A DNA stretch of 64,000 bases from Opitutales bacterium (GCA_016932335.1 JAFGCZ010000006.1:248001-312000), one strand, 5' to 3'. Numbered from the stretch's first letter, positions 9,664 through 19,730 are shown. Made by a program: numbers and translations. The notes: generated from the letters alone by a model not told the origin.

Positions 9664-10272
9664 ATGGCTCGTTATACAGGACCAACAACTCGTATCAACC
9701 GTCGCTTTGGTGTCGCTCTCTTCCCGCCCACAAAGGCCTTTGAGAAGAAACCTTACGCTCCCGGTATCCACGGCCCCCGCCTGCGTCGCAAAATGTCGAC
9801 CTACTCTCTGGGGCTTAACGAAAAGCAGAAGCTGCGCCTCATGTTCGGCATGACCGAAAAACAGTTCCGCAGCACCTTCGAGAAGGCCAAGAACAAGCGC
9901 GGTGTTACCGGCGAAATCTTCCTTCAAATGCTCGAAACACGCCTCGACAGCGTTGTTTACTCCATCGGTTTCGCCAAAACACGCCGTCAGGCTCGTCAAA
10001 TGGTTAATCACGGTCACGTAGTCGTTAACGGCCACAAGGTGGATATTGCCTCCTTCCAGGTTAGTGCCGGCGACGAAGTCGAGATCAAAGCCAGCTCCAA
10101 CAGCCGCCAGTTGGCTACCGCTGCCATGGAAGAAACTCGTGCCCGCACAGTTCCTCTTTGGATTTCCCGCGTTGATGATGCCCTCAAGGCTACCGTTAAC
10201 CGCCTGCCTGCCGCAGACGATCTTGACCCGATCGTCAATGTTCAGCTTATTGTTGAATTCTACAGCCGCTAA
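9664..10272 (+). CDS. rpsD: 30S ribosomal protein S4, cysteine-free type
   Basis: Primary 16S rRNA-binding protein S4, also a translational regulator in some bacteria. Its 202 residues begin MARYTGPTTRINRRFGV. The S4 RNA-binding domain includes LDSVVYSIGFAKTRRQARQ and VNHGHVVVNGHKVDIASF. There is no cysteine in the whole protein, so the zinc knuckle of the Cys-containing S4 type is missing; this C-minus form is common. It stands between rpsK and rpoA as in E. coli. Confidence 0.96.
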   Translation: MARYTGPTTRINRRFGVALFPPTKAFEKKPYAPGIHGPRLRRKMSTYSLGLNEKQKLRLMFGMTEKQFRSTFEKAKNKRGVTGEIFLQMLETRLDSVVYSIGFAKTRRQARQMVNHGHVVVNGHKVDIASFQVSAGDEVEIKASSNSRQLATAAMEETRARTVPLWISRVDDALKATVNRLPAADDLDPIVNVQLIVEFYSR

Positions 10273-10355
10273 TCACACACCTTTTGGTGGACCAGCGCTG
10301 CTTGCGTTCAACCCAATCAAATTGTCGCTAACCCATATAACAATTAGCACTAAGA

Positions 10356-11357
10356 ATGGCCATTCGACTTGGAAAATTTCAGCTGCCTAACCGACTCGTC
10401 AAAGACGAAGCCTCGGCTACGGACACATACGCCAAATATACAGCCGAACCTTTTGAAACAGGTTACGGCCACACTATCGGTAACTGCCTGCGTCGAGTGC
10501 TTTTGAGTTCCATTGAGGGCACCGCAATCTCCTCCGTGAAGATTGACGGTGTGCAACATGAGTTTCAAAGCATTGACGACGTTGTTGAAGACGTCACCGA
10601 TATCGTCCTGAACCTGAAGAAAGTCTTGATCGACAGCGAAAATCGCGAACCCGCGAAGCTGTTTATCGACGTCACCAGACAGGGCGTAGTAACGGCTGCT
10701 GACCTTTCCGGCGATCCGGCCTTCAAGATTATCAACCCCGACCAGGTTATCTGCACCCTCGATAAAGAGATGCGTTTCCTCGCCGAGGTTGAAGTTAAGT
10801 CCGGCCGTGGCTACGTCCCCGGAGAAGATAACAAATCTCCCGACCAGCCCATCGGCGTTATCGCTATCGACTCACTCTACAGCCCCGTATCTCTCGTCAA
10901 ATACGCCGTTGAGAATACACGCGTGGGCCAGATGACCGACTACGATAAGCTCATTCTGGAAATCACTACAGACGGGCGCATCACTCCGGACGAAGCTCTC
11001 AAGCAATCTGCTGCTATTGTGAAGCATCACCTCGATGTCTTCGATAACGTCAGCGATGAAAACGTTGAATTTGAATCCGAGCAGACCGAAGTCTCCGAAG
11101 AGCAAAACAAACTGCGCAAACTCCTCAATATGTCGGTCAACGAAATTGAGCTCTCCGTGCGTGCAGCCAACTGCTTGAACAACGCCAATATCACCACCGT
11201 TGGTGAGCTGGCGATGAAGAGCGAGCAGGAAATGCTCAAATACCGCAACTTCGGTAAGAAATCGCTCAACGAAATCAAAGCCAAACTCGAGCAGCTAGGT
11301 CTCTCGCTTGGCATGAAGATCGATGAGCGCCTTCTGGAAAACCGCAGCGAACTTTAA
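10356..11357 (+). CDS. rpoA: RNA polymerase alpha subunit
   Basis: The alpha subunit dimer nucleates RNA polymerase assembly, and its C-terminal domain contacts promoter UP elements and activators. The N-terminal domain has GYGHTIGNCLRRVLLSSIEG and GQMTDYDKLILEITTDG. A Glu-rich linker at about residues 225-250 leads to the C-terminal domain with LSVRAANCLNNANITTVGEL and NFGKKSLNEIKAKLEQLGL. Its 333 residues match the family. It is followed 40 bases later by rplQ. Confidence 0.97.
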   Translation: MAIRLGKFQLPNRLVKDEASATDTYAKYTAEPFETGYGHTIGNCLRRVLLSSIEGTAISSVKIDGVQHEFQSIDDVVEDVTDIVLNLKKVLIDSENREPAKLFIDVTRQGVVTAADLSGDPAFKIINPDQVICTLDKEMRFLAEVEVKSGRGYVPGEDNKSPDQPIGVIAIDSLYSPVSLVKYAVENTRVGQMTDYDKLILEITTDGRITPDEALKQSAAIVKHHLDVFDNVSDENVEFESEQTEVSEEQNKLRKLLNMSVNEIELSVRAANCLNNANITTVGELAMKSEQEMLKYRNFGKKSLNEIKAKLEQLGLSLGMKIDERLLENRSEL

Positions 11358-11397
11358 CCCGCCGAACAGTTCACGGCATTACCGATCCCTTTAAAAA

Positions 11398-11919
11398 ATG
11401 AGACATTTAAAGCACCGTCATCACCTCGGCCGCACCAAAGAGCACCGCGAAGCCCTCATGGCTAACCTCGCTATGGCTCTGATCAAGCACGGCCGTATCG
11501 AGACTACGCTTCCCAAGGCTAAAGCCCTTCGTCCTTTCGTAGAAAAGCTCATCACTTTGGCAAAAAAAGCCGAAAATGCTCCCAAAGAGCAAGCTTTGCA
11601 CCTGCGCCGATTGGCCCTCGCCCGTCTTCGTGACAAGGAAGCTGTCAAACTGCTCTTCAGCGAGCGCGTCAAAGAATTCATCGCACGTCCGGGTGGCTAT
11701 ACCCGCATCTACAAGTTGGGTGCTCGTATTGGTGACGCCGCCGAGATGGCCCTGATTTGCTTCATCGCCGCCGACGACGAAGGCTACGCCAAGCGTGGTA
11801 AGAAGCCCGCCGCCAAAAAGGTTGAAGCTCCCGTAGTTGAAGAAGCCCCGGCCGCCGTTGCTGAAGCTCCGGTTGTCGAGGAAACTCCCGCTGCAGAAGA
11901 GCCCAAGACCGAAGCCTGA
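11398..11919 (+). CDS. rplQ: 50S ribosomal protein L17 with Ala/Pro/Glu-rich C-terminal tail
   Basis: L17 is located near the tunnel exit. The core (residues 1 to about 128) begins MRHLKHRHHLGRTKEHREA and includes MALIKHGRIETTLPKAKALRP and GGYTRIYKLGARIGDAAEMA. After a short Lys-rich stretch it carries about 40 extra residues made of Ala, Pro, Glu and Val, with the unit EAPVVEE used twice. This is the last gene of the ribosomal cluster and is followed by a hairpin. Confidence 0.95.
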   Translation: MRHLKHRHHLGRTKEHREALMANLAMALIKHGRIETTLPKAKALRPFVEKLITLAKKAENAPKEQALHLRRLALARLRDKEAVKLLFSERVKEFIARPGGYTRIYKLGARIGDAAEMALICFIAADDEGYAKRGKKPAAKKVEAPVVEEAPAAVAEAPVVEETPAAEEPKTEA

Positions 11920-11949
11920 TTTGCTTCACCGCACTTCTTTTTCAAGTCG

Positions 11950-11976
11950 ACGCGCCTGGTTCTAAACCAAGCGCGT
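11950..11976 (+). terminator. Hairpin closing the ribosomal protein cluster
   Basis: Thirty bases after rplQ, ACGCGC pairs with GCGCGT, and inside these TGGTT pairs with AACCA around a 3-base loop, with one mismatch. It is followed by TAACTTGTTT, a weak T-rich tail. It looks like an imperfect intrinsic terminator between rplQ and the next gene. Confidence 0.55.
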
Positions 11977-12018
11977 TAACTTGTTTACAGACTCCTACTT
12001 TCTGCATATCTTACTCCT

Positions 12019-12249
12019 ATGGAATTTAGCCTGGATACACTGGTCATTCTTTTCCTTAGCTCAGGGATGCTACTGATATTCCTGCTTTGGTCCTACTATG
12101 ACCGCAGGGATTGTCGGCTCTACGATCGCCAGCGCATCAGCCACGTATACTACTGTGTCCGCTGTGGCCATCTCTACGAATCCAAAGACCCCAGCGAAGT
12201 CTGCGACTGTCCCAAATGCTCTTTCCGCAACGGGCGCCTTCGCTTCTAA
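12019..12249 (+). CDS. Small membrane-anchored zinc-ribbon protein, function unknown
   Basis: I do not recognise a characterised family. The 76-residue product has one hydrophobic helix at about residues 7-25 and a basic stretch. A probable zinc ribbon follows, formed by CVRC (C46, C49) and CPKC (C64, C67), with an extra C62. The topology suggests an N-terminal anchor and a cytoplasmic metal-binding domain. It sits between the ribosomal cluster and guaA, on the same strand as both, with about 100 bases on each side. Coding bias resembles its neighbours. The presence of the paired cysteines supports a real gene; any role is open. Confidence 0.75.
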   Translation: MEFSLDTLVILFLSSGMLLIFLLWSYYDRRDCRLYDRQRISHVYYCVRCGHLYESKDPSEVCDCPKCSFRNGRLRF

Positions 12250-12350
12250 AACGCATTTCTCTATTCGATTCTACCTTTATCATTTGCTTGCCACACACCA
12301 CCTTCTCACCTAAACCTTTTCGCTTTCTATAACAGCACCACCACAGAAAC

Positions 12351-13892
12351 ATGACTCAAAGCATCGCCGTCCTCGATTTCGGATCTCAATACACACAAGT
12401 CATCGCACGCCGCATCCGCGAGCTCAATGTCTATTCCAAGATCTATCACTACAGCACGCCCGTTACCAAACTGCGTGAAGACGGCGTCTGCGGGATCATC
12501 CTCTCCGGTGGCCCCAACAGTGTTATGGCGGAAAATGCACCGCATCCGGACAAAGCCCTCTTCGATATGGGCATTCCTGTGCTCGGTATCTGTTATGGCC
12601 TGCAGCTCATGGGCTACCTCCTTCCCGGTGGCGAAGTCGGCCACAGCGCACAGCGCGAATACGGCCACGGTGTCCTCCACATCAACAAGCCCAGCCCGCT
12701 CCTCCAAGGCATCCGCGACGGTATCCGCGTATGGAATTCCCACGGCGACCGCATGGAAAATGCCCCCGATGGGTTTGAGGCCGTTGCCTCCACCGAAAAT
12801 TCCGGTTTCGCAGTTATCCAAAACCTCGAAAAACAATTTTACGGAATCCAGTTCCACCCCGAAGTCTTCCATTCCGAGCAGGGTATCGACCTCATTCGCA
12901 ACTACCTCTACGGCATCTGCGGCTGCACCGGTGAGTGGACTATGGCCCATTACGTTGACGAATCCGTGGCTAAAATTCGCGATCAAGTCGGCGATAAGAA
13001 AGTCATCCTTGGCCTCTCCGGCGGGGTGGACTCCTCTGTGGCGGCCGCGCTTATCCATAAGGCTATCGGCGATCAGCTCTACTGTGTTTTTGTTGATAAC
13101 GGCCTGTGCCGCCTCAACGAAGCCGAAAGCGTCAATAAGCTCTTCCACGACAATTTCCACATGAACCTTACCATTGCCCGGGCCGAGGACCGCTTCCTCA
13201 ACGCCCTCAATGGCGTTACCGATCCCGAGCAGAAGCGCAAGATCATCGGCCATACCTTTATCAAGGTCTTTGACGAAGAAGTGGAAAAAATCGGTGAGGT
13301 AGACTTCCTCGCCCAAGGCACTCTCTATCCTGATGTTATCGAGAGCGTATCCATCGACGGCAATCCCGCTTCCCTCATCAAGAGCCACCACAATGTCGGC
13401 GGTCTTCCCGAGGATATGAAGCTCAAGCTCCTCGAGCCCCTCAGAGAACTCTTTAAGGACGAAGTGCGCGCCCTTGGCACAGAGCTTGGTCTGCCCAAGA
13501 GCGTGGTTTGGCGCCAGCCTTTCCCCGGCCCCGGTCTCGGTGTCCGTGTTATGGGAGAGATCACCAAAGAGCGCCTAGACATCCTCCGCAAAGCCGACGC
13601 CCTCCTCATCGAGGAAATGAAAGCCTGCGACCTCTACTACAAGGTCTGGCAATCCTTTGCCGTGTTCCTACCTGTGCGCACCGTTGGCGTTATGGGCGAT
13701 GAACGCACCTACGATTTTGTCATCGCTCTGCGCATCGTTGAAAGCACTGATGCCATGACGGCAGACTGGGCCCGCGTGCCCCACGAAATTCTGGGCCGTA
13801 TCTCCAACCGCATCATCAACGAGGTCAAAGGCGTTAACCGCGTAGTCCTCGATATCAGCTCCAAGCCACCCAGCACTATTGAGTGGGAATAA
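12351..13892 (+). CDS. guaA: GMP synthase (glutamine-hydrolysing)
   Basis: Converts XMP to GMP using glutamine-derived ammonia and ATP. The N-terminal glutamine amidotransferase domain has the catalytic Cys81 in GICYG and the His169/Glu171 pair in FHPEV. The ATP pyrophosphatase domain has the PP-loop LSGGVDSS at residues 222-229. The C-terminal dimerisation domain ends in the family-typical PPSTIEWE. Its 513 residues are standard. The gene starts 101 bases after the zinc-ribbon protein; I see no purine riboswitch there. hisD begins 9 bases downstream, so the two are likely cotranscribed. Confidence 0.97.
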   Translation: MTQSIAVLDFGSQYTQVIARRIRELNVYSKIYHYSTPVTKLREDGVCGIILSGGPNSVMAENAPHPDKALFDMGIPVLGICYGLQLMGYLLPGGEVGHSAQREYGHGVLHINKPSPLLQGIRDGIRVWNSHGDRMENAPDGFEAVASTENSGFAVIQNLEKQFYGIQFHPEVFHSEQGIDLIRNYLYGICGCTGEWTMAHYVDESVAKIRDQVGDKKVILGLSGGVDSSVAAALIHKAIGDQLYCVFVDNGLCRLNEAESVNKLFHDNFHMNLTIARAEDRFLNALNGVTDPEQKRKIIGHTFIKVFDEEVEKIGEVDFLAQGTLYPDVIESVSIDGNPASLIKSHHNVGGLPEDMKLKLLEPLRELFKDEVRALGTELGLPKSVVWRQPFPGPGLGVRVMGEITKERLDILRKADALLIEEMKACDLYYKVWQSFAVFLPVRTVGVMGDERTYDFVIALRIVESTDAMTADWARVPHEILGRISNRIINEVKGVNRVVLDISSKPPSTIEWE

Positions 13893-13901
13893 GTCCCCCC
13901 C

Positions 13902-15194
13902 ATGATCACACTCCACTATACCGATTCTGATTTTTCCGATCAGCTGGCTGCATTTTGCCGCACCGCAACTGCTCCCAAGCACATTGCCGATTCTGTCCGC
14001 GATATCATATCCGCCATTTCTGAACGGGGAGATGCGGCCATTATCGAGTTCCTCCAGAAAATTGACGGCGTCAGCCTCACTCCTGAAGAATTGCGCGTAC
14101 CGGCCGAGCAGCTTAAAGCAGCCGCCGATGCCCTTTCCGATGAGCGCCGCAGCGCCATCGAGCAAGCCATCGAATCCGTCCGCGCTTTCCACAGCGAAGG
14201 CCTTCCCCGCAGTTGGCAGGGGAGCAATCCGCACGGAGCACTTGTGGGAGAGAAATTCTATCCCATAGAGCGCGTCGGTATCTATACTCCCGGAGGTCAG
14301 GTTCCTTTGGCTTCTACCATCGTCATGACGGCAACCCCCGCCAAACTGGCAGGAGTTCCTTCTGTGGCGGCGTTTACACCTCCCGGTAAAAATGGAGTCG
14401 ATCCCAACCTTTTGGCCACCTACTACCTCTGCGGTGTGCGCGAGGTTTATCGCGTAGGCGGGCCAATGGCCATTGCTGCCGCCGCTTATGGCACACAAAG
14501 CATCCCCGCTGTCTGCAAAATCTTTGGGCCCGGTAACGTATATACTAACGAGGCCAAACGTCAGGTGCTCGGTACGGTCGGTATCGACATCCTCGCCGGC
14601 ACCAGCGAAGTGATGATCATCTGCGACGAATCGGCCAACCCTGATTATGTGGCTGCCGATTTGCTTGCCCAAGCCGAGCACGATCCGCGCGTTAAGCTCT
14701 ACCTGACCATCCCTTCGGAAGCATTCCTGCAGACGGTTTTGGAAGAGATTGGCCGCCAGAAGGCCACCCTGCGCCTCCAGCAAAATATCGACGGAACCCT
14801 TGAAGACGGCTTCCTGGCCATCGTCTGCGATTCCCTCGATCAGGCAATCGATGCAGCTAACCGCATTGCTCCCGAGCACTTGGAACTGCACACCGAAGAG
14901 CGCACCCATATGAACCTGCTGGAGGCGATTCACACCGCCGGAGCTATCTTTATGGGGCACCAGACGCCTACCGTTTTGGGTGACTTTGCCGCAGGCCCCA
15001 ACCACACGCTGCCCACGGGCTGTACCGGGCGCTTCTATTCAGGACTTCAGATTACCGATTTCATGCGCCGCAGCAGCTTCGTCCGCTATAGCCGGGATAA
15101 CCTCATCGGGGCAACGCCCATTGTTCGGGCCTTCAGCGCCATGGAGCAGCTCGATGCCCATGGCCAGTCCCTGGAAATCCGTTTGCGCGATTAA
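13902..15194 (+). CDS. hisD: Histidinol dehydrogenase
   Basis: Catalyses the last two oxidation steps of histidine synthesis, histidinol to histidine, with NAD and zinc. Its 430 residues cover the whole family. Visible motifs include GIYTPGGQVPL, KIFGPGNVYTNEAKR, zinc-ligand LLAQAEHDP, the catalytic pair in APEHLELH, and the C-terminal GDFAAGPNHTLPT. It follows guaA by 9 bases. Its stop codon overlaps by 4 bases that of the opposing GNAT/ATP-grasp gene, which separates it from hisC. Confidence 0.97.
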   Translation: MITLHYTDSDFSDQLAAFCRTATAPKHIADSVRDIISAISERGDAAIIEFLQKIDGVSLTPEELRVPAEQLKAAADALSDERRSAIEQAIESVRAFHSEGLPRSWQGSNPHGALVGEKFYPIERVGIYTPGGQVPLASTIVMTATPAKLAGVPSVAAFTPPGKNGVDPNLLATYYLCGVREVYRVGGPMAIAAAAYGTQSIPAVCKIFGPGNVYTNEAKRQVLGTVGIDILAGTSEVMIICDESANPDYVAADLLAQAEHDPRVKLYLTIPSEAFLQTVLEEIGRQKATLRLQQNIDGTLEDGFLAIVCDSLDQAIDAANRIAPEHLELHTEERTHMNLLEAIHTAGAIFMGHQTPTVLGDFAAGPNHTLPTGCTGRFYSGLQITDFMRRSSFVRYSRDNLIGATPIVRAFSAMEQLDAHGQSLEIRLRD

Positions 15195-17188
15195 CTCTTG
15201 CGGTAGCTCACATAACGGGGCACGTAGCGCTCGCGTTCGATGCGCTGGTAGAACGAGGTGATGATCTTGCGGTAAAGCTCTTTACCCAGCACCGCGTCTT
15301 CAACTTCCGCATCAATATTCGGGTTGTCATTGACTTCGATCACGTAGGCTTTGCCATTGATCTCCTTCAGATCCACTCCGTAGAGGCTGTCTCCAATCAG
15401 TGACGATGCCTTTACTGCGGTCTGCAACACGGCGTTCGGCACCTGGTCGATGGACACCGTTTCGTAGCCGCCGCTGAACGCATCGTTGTTCTGCTCGTTC
15501 CAGTTGTAAATCTGCCAGTGTCCGCGTGCCATATAGTACTTGCAGGCAAAAATTGGCGTGCGGTCAATTACGCCGATACGCCAGTCATAAGGAGAGGGGA
15601 TGAACTCCTGGCCGATGATAACTTCCGACTGCTTAAAGAGATTGCTCAGCGCGTCCAGTAACTCCGCCTCGGAGTTAACTTTGAACACCCCCAGAGAAAA
15701 GCTGCCATCCGGCACCTTCAATACTTGAGGATACTGTAGCGCGGCAATAGCATCCTTTTGCAGTTTGCCTTTCTGGAAAATCGTCGAATTGGGCTGCTGA
15801 ATGCGGGCACGGCGCAGGCGCTCATACAGATAAATTTTGTTGGAACACCTTAGAATGGACCACGGATCGTCGATAACGATCAACCCTTCCGCATAAGCAC
15901 TGCGTGCAATGGTATAGGTATGGTGGTGCACGGATGTGGTTTCCCGGATAAACAGCGCATCAAATTCGCTGATGCGGTGAGCATCCTTTTTGGTGATTTG
16001 CTCCACAAAGAACCCGCAGTCTTCTGCCGCATTCATAAAATTCTGCAGCGCATCCGGGCAGGAAGGGGGAGTCTTTTCCTTGGGATTGCTCAGAATGGCC
16101 AAATCGTAGTGGTAGGTCTTTAACCGCTGCCGTTTCAGGCGGCGCTGCCGGAAGAAGCTGTCGGCCAGTGCTTCGATGTCCGCGTGTCCGTAAATCTCCA
16201 AGGCCTTCTTCAATGTCAGCAATTCCAGACGTTTGACTTCCCACTGATCTTTGTTCCGGGTGAATTCCGCACGGAAAAGCAACGCCTCAAAGTGGTTGTG
16301 AATCGCCTTGGCCAGCTTCTGCATCGAGGGCTCCAGACTCTGTCCGAAGAGGATATCCAGCGTGTATTCCTTTTCTTTGATCTCGGCCAGACTCTCCTGC
16401 AACTGCGGGGTAATGTTTTCGGCGATTCCCTGAATAATGCGAATACTCGAAAAATCGCGTATAGTGGTTACATTGGGGATAATCTTATGGTCACGTGCCG
16501 ATGCCAGCAAAGAGACGTAATAGCCCAGTTTCTGATGCTTGTAGGAGCTGCACAGATTGAATACCCGGTAGTTGCTGTTGTTCTGGAAACGTTCCAACCC
16601 CAAATACTCTCTGGCTGAAACCACTTCCGCATTCTCTATGGAAAGCTGTGCCGTGGCCTTGCTGTCCAATACTATGATATTTTCGCACGGCTTGGTCTTG
16701 CTTTCTGTCTGCATGGGTTTGCCCATGCGCCAGGCATGTTCCCCGTCGGCATAGTAATCCTGCAGCAAATCGCTGCAGTGGAATCCAAAGCGCTCATACC
16801 ACTGGATTAGCTTCTTGTTGGTGGCATCGGCCTCTAGGGTGATTCTCAGAAAATCATTGCCCGATGCATACAGAATCACCTGTTCCATCAGTTCTGCACC
16901 GATTCCTTTACCCTGATGTTCTGGAGACACCGCTATGGAATAAAGCCTAAGGGCTTTTTTATGTACCCAGAGAATGGCGCAGCCGACAATACTGGCTCCT
17001 TCCTGAGTCATTACCTCCTGCACAATTACTCTCTGCTGCTCGCTCGCAATGCTCAACCGGAGCGAGCGGCGGGTGCTCTGCCGGTGGGGAGCAAAACATT
17101 GGGATTCCAGTTCGATGATCTGCTTCAGATCATTTAGATTCGCTTCGCGAAAGAAGGTATACATCTGTGTTATTTTTGAAAGCAGCAC
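15191..17188 (-). CDS. GNAT acetyltransferase / RimK-like ATP-grasp fusion protein
   Basis: Two enzymes appear fused. Residues 9-145 form a GNAT N-acetyltransferase with the acetyl-CoA loop in SPEHQGKGIGAEL. Residues of about 170-390 fit the domain that precedes RimK-like ligases (RLAN type). The last 270 residues are an ATP-grasp ligase with GQEFIPSPYDWRIGV and the Mg-binding VIEVNDNPNID. The ATP-grasp part suggests ligation of an amino acid or peptide to a carboxylate, and the GNAT part acetylation; the substrate is unknown. The longest frame starts at a GTG. An ATG at 17164 (MYTFFREA, 657 residues) lies nearer the start of the GNAT fold and is equally likely. It is orphan here, between hisD and hisC on the opposite strand. 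Confidence 0.85.
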   Translation of the reverse strand: MLLSKITQMYTFFREANLNDLKQIIELESQCFAPHRQSTRRSLRLSIASEQQRVIVQEVMTQEGASIVGCAILWVHKKALRLYSIAVSPEHQGKGIGAELMEQVILYASGNDFLRITLEADATNKKLIQWYERFGFHCSDLLQDYYADGEHAWRMGKPMQTESKTKPCENIIVLDSKATAQLSIENAEVVSAREYLGLERFQNNSNYRVFNLCSSYKHQKLGYYVSLLASARDHKIIPNVTTIRDFSSIRIIQGIAENITPQLQESLAEIKEKEYTLDILFGQSLEPSMQKLAKAIHNHFEALLFRAEFTRNKDQWEVKRLELLTLKKALEIYGHADIEALADSFFRQRRLKRQRLKTYHYDLAILSNPKEKTPPSCPDALQNFMNAAEDCGFFVEQITKKDAHRISEFDALFIRETTSVHHHTYTIARSAYAEGLIVIDDPWSILRCSNKIYLYERLRRARIQQPNSTIFQKGKLQKDAIAALQYPQVLKVPDGSFSLGVFKVNSEAELLDALSNLFKQSEVIIGQEFIPSPYDWRIGVIDRTPIFACKYYMARGHWQIYNWNEQNNDAFSGGYETVSIDQVPNAVLQTAVKASSLIGDSLYGVDLKEINGKAYVIEVNDNPNIDAEVEDAVLGKELYRKIITSFYQRIERERYVPRYVSYRKS

Positions 17189-17316
17189 TATACTTTCTTT
17201 TTACCGTTCTGCTACTTTTTTATGAGTGTAACCTCTACTTTTCTGCATCAAGCGAGGTGCTGCCTCATCTGTAAGCTTGCTATTGCAATGTTGCTTTGTC
17301 AGTTTTCCGCTACACC

Positions 17317-18405
17317 ATGAAAGAGAATCCTGCACAATACGCGCTCCCGCACATTCAGGCCCTGGCGGCCTATACTCCGGGAAAACAGCCCGATACTGCA
17401 GACTGGATTAAGCTCAATACCAATGAGTTGACTTATCCCCCCAGTCCGCGTGTGGCCCAGGCGATTACTGCAGAACTGCACTGTCTGGAGCGCTATCCCA
17501 GCCCCATCAGTGCGGCCCTGCGCAGCACGATTGCCAAACGTCATGGTCTGCTGCCTTCTCAGGTCATTGTCGGCAACGGTTCGGACGATGTTCTCAACCT
17601 GCTCATGCGCGCTTTCTGTGGGCAGAATATGTCTGCCGGTATGCTTTTGCCCAGCTATTCGCTCTATCCCGTTTTGGCGGCCATTCAAGGCCAACAGATT
17701 TCCTACATCCCGTTCACTTCGGAGATGCGTCTCCCCGTGGATGCCTGCGCTTCGAGCAAGGCCAATATCTTTTTCCTTACGGCCCCCAACGCTCCCACCG
17801 GAGTCTTCTTTCCGATGGAAGAGATTGCCGCCGTGGCTTCCCGTATCAACGGCATTCTGGTTATTGACGAGGCTTATGCCGAATTTGCCCCGTCCGACTG
17901 CGTTCCTTTGCTGCACAAATACCGCAATGTGGTCATTACCCGCACCTGTTCCAAGACACAGGGGCTGGCCGGCCTGCGCGTAGGCTGGGGCATGGGCGAT
18001 CCTGATGTCATTGAAATCCTCGATCGCGTGCGCGACAGCTATAATGTCAACCGCCTCAGCCAGGCCGGCGCCAAAGCCGCTCTGGAAGATGTTGCCTATT
18101 ACTCCGACATTATTGCCCGCATTCGCACCACCCGCGACTCCTTTGCCCGCGAGGTGGCTCAACGCGGATTTTACAGCTACCCCAGCGTAGCCAATTTTAT
18201 CCTCACTCGCCCCACCACTCGATCCGGCCAATATGGCCCGGAACAGGCCCAAAGCCTTTTCGATGCCTTCTACGAACGCCGTATACTCGTTCGCTACCTT
18301 CCCGGCACTGCCTTGACAGATGCGTTCCTCCGCATCAGTATTGGCACTCCCGAGCAAATGAACACCCTACTGGAAGTAATTGACCAATGGCAGACCCGCG
18401 CATAG
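17317..18405 (+). CDS. hisC: Histidinol-phosphate aminotransferase
   Basis: PLP-dependent class I/II aminotransferase acting on imidazole acetol phosphate in histidine synthesis. I use the ATG giving [14 protein letters not shown] (362 residues); a TTG seven codons upstream is possible but has no support. Motifs include [36 protein letters not shown] and the PLP lysine K213 in [17 protein letters not shown]. The identity as HisC rather than another aminotransferase rests on these and on the adjacent hisB and hisH. It overlaps hisB by 19 bases, implying translational coupling. Confidence 0.95.
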   Translation: MKENPAQYALPHIQALAAYTPGKQPDTADWIKLNTNELTYPPSPRVAQAITAELHCLERYPSPISAALRSTIAKRHGLLPSQVIVGNGSDDVLNLLMRAFCGQNMSAGMLLPSYSLYPVLAAIQGQQISYIPFTSEMRLPVDACASSKANIFFLTAPNAPTGVFFPMEEIAAVASRINGILVIDEAYAEFAPSDCVPLLHKYRNVVITRTCSKTQGLAGLRVGWGMGDPDVIEILDRVRDSYNVNRLSQAGAKAALEDVAYYSDIIARIRTTRDSFAREVAQRGFYSYPSVANFILTRPTTRSGQYGPEQAQSLFDAFYERRILVRYLPGTALTDAFLRISIGTPEQMNTLLEVIDQWQTRA

Positions 18406-18983
18406 CAGAAATTACACGAGAAACCGCAGAAACACAAATTGCTCTGACCCTAAACCTCGATGGTTCCGGCAAGAGCACGGTGGATACCGGTGTGCCTTTT
18501 CTGGATCACATGCTCACCCTTTTTGCCCGTCACGGCCTCTTTGATCTCCATGTCACGGCCACGGGAGATATCGGGGTCGATTACCACCACCTCGTCGAGG
18601 ATATGGGCATTGTGCTTGGCGAAGCCGTCAAACAGGCCTTGGGAGCCAAACTGGGGATTCAGCGCTACGGTTCTTTTTACCTGCCAATGGATGAAACCCT
18701 CGTCCGCGTAGTGCTCGATCTGGGCAATCGTCCGCTCATGGTTTATCGGGTGGACAGCAGTATCAGCTTTGTCCGCGATTTCAACATCCGCCTGTTTCGC
18801 GAGTTTTTCCAGGCATTTGCCAACAGTGCCGGTGCCAATGTGCACGTGCAGCTCGAATATGGAGATGAGCCTCACCACATCGCCGAAGCCGTGTTCAAGG
18901 CTTTTGCCCGTGCTTTGGATGTGGCTGCCCGTATCGATCCACGCCAGGAAGGTTCCCTTCCCAGCACCAAAGGCATGCTCTAA
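18387..18983 (+). CDS. hisB: Imidazoleglycerol-phosphate dehydratase
   Basis: Dehydrates imidazole glycerol phosphate to imidazole acetol phosphate. Its 198 residues are the single-function form, without the histidinol phosphatase domain fused in enterobacteria. Manganese-binding motifs are visible: [32 protein letters not shown] and the C-terminal [17 protein letters not shown]. The start overlaps the end of hisC. Confidence 0.96.
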   Translation: MADPRIAEITRETAETQIALTLNLDGSGKSTVDTGVPFLDHMLTLFARHGLFDLHVTATGDIGVDYHHLVEDMGIVLGEAVKQALGAKLGIQRYGSFYLPMDETLVRVVLDLGNRPLMVYRVDSSISFVRDFNIRLFREFFQAFANSAGANVHVQLEYGDEPHHIAEAVFKAFARALDVAARIDPRQEGSLPSTKGML

Positions 18984-18994
18984 CTCTTTTGCAC

Positions 18995-19618
18995 ATGGCT
19001 AACGTAAACCTTTCTATCATCGACTACGGAATGGGTAACCTCCGCAGTGTGGTTCGGGCATGGGAGCATGTCGGAGCTTCTGTTCGGGTTGTTGATCGTC
19101 CCGAGGATGTCGGGGCCGCCGATGCCATCATTTTTCCGGGGCAGGGCGCTATTGTCGATGCCATGAAGCAGCTCAAGGCCACGCGCTTTGAACATACCAT
19201 TCGCGATTGGATTGCCGCTGATAAACCTTTCTTTGGCATTTGTCTGGGAATGCAAGTGCTCTTCAGCCATTCAGAAGAGGGAGAAGTCCCCGGCCTCGGT
19301 GTCTTTGAGGGCTCTGTTAAACGCTTTCGCCTTTCCCCGGAATTCAAAGTCCCGCACATGGGTTGGAACCACGTTCATTTTTCGCCAAAAACTCCCGTAG
19401 ATGCCGGTTTAGCGCAACTCGACGATCAGTTCTATTTTGTCCACAGTTACTACTGCCAGCCCGCTTCAGCCGAGATCATTTGGGGCACTACCGAATACGC
19501 CGGGCAACACTTTACCTCGGCTATCCACCGCGGAAAAGTCTATGCCACACAGTTTCACCCGGAAAAAAGTCAGGCCAAGGGCCTCTTGCTCTACCGGAAT
19601 TTCCTGGAAACGCTCTAA
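18995..19618 (+). CDS. hisH: Imidazole glycerol phosphate synthase, glutaminase subunit HisH
   Basis: Supplies ammonia from glutamine to HisF, the cyclase partner, which is not in the window. The ATG giving [18 protein letters not shown] is chosen over a TTG two codons earlier. The triad is Cys83 in GICLGMQ plus His188 and Glu190 in QFHPEKSQ. Its 207 residues match the family. It is the last gene of the hisC-hisB-hisH group. hisA, hisF, hisG, hisE and hisI are elsewhere in the genome. Confidence 0.96.
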   Translation: MANVNLSIIDYGMGNLRSVVRAWEHVGASVRVVDRPEDVGAADAIIFPGQGAIVDAMKQLKATRFEHTIRDWIAADKPFFGICLGMQVLFSHSEEGEVPGLGVFEGSVKRFRLSPEFKVPHMGWNHVHFSPKTPVDAGLAQLDDQFYFVHSYYCQPASAEIIWGTTEYAGQHFTSAIHRGKVYATQFHPEKSQAKGLLLYRNFLETL

Positions 19619-19730
19619 CGGATTTTTATAGGTTCGTTTATAATTCTGTAGTTTCTTTTTACTGAGCCTCTGGACTTTTTTGCCAATTCGTATACTTTAG
19701 AGCAAGCACGTGTTTCATGCACTCCTAACC

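Noticed and set aside
12327-13391. A 354-codon open frame on the minus strand opposite guaA
   Set aside because: Antisense shadow of a clear guaA gene, caused by the same codon bias; no ribosome-binding site or recognisable domain.
13668-15005. A 445-codon open frame on the minus strand opposite hisD
   Set aside because: It mirrors hisD and guaA codons; the C-ending codon bias of the plus strand removes stops from this antisense frame. No family similarity is apparent.
17299-18357. A 352-codon minus-strand frame opposite hisC
   Set aside because: Antisense to an enzyme gene with all catalytic motifs; the reverse frame shows no domain.
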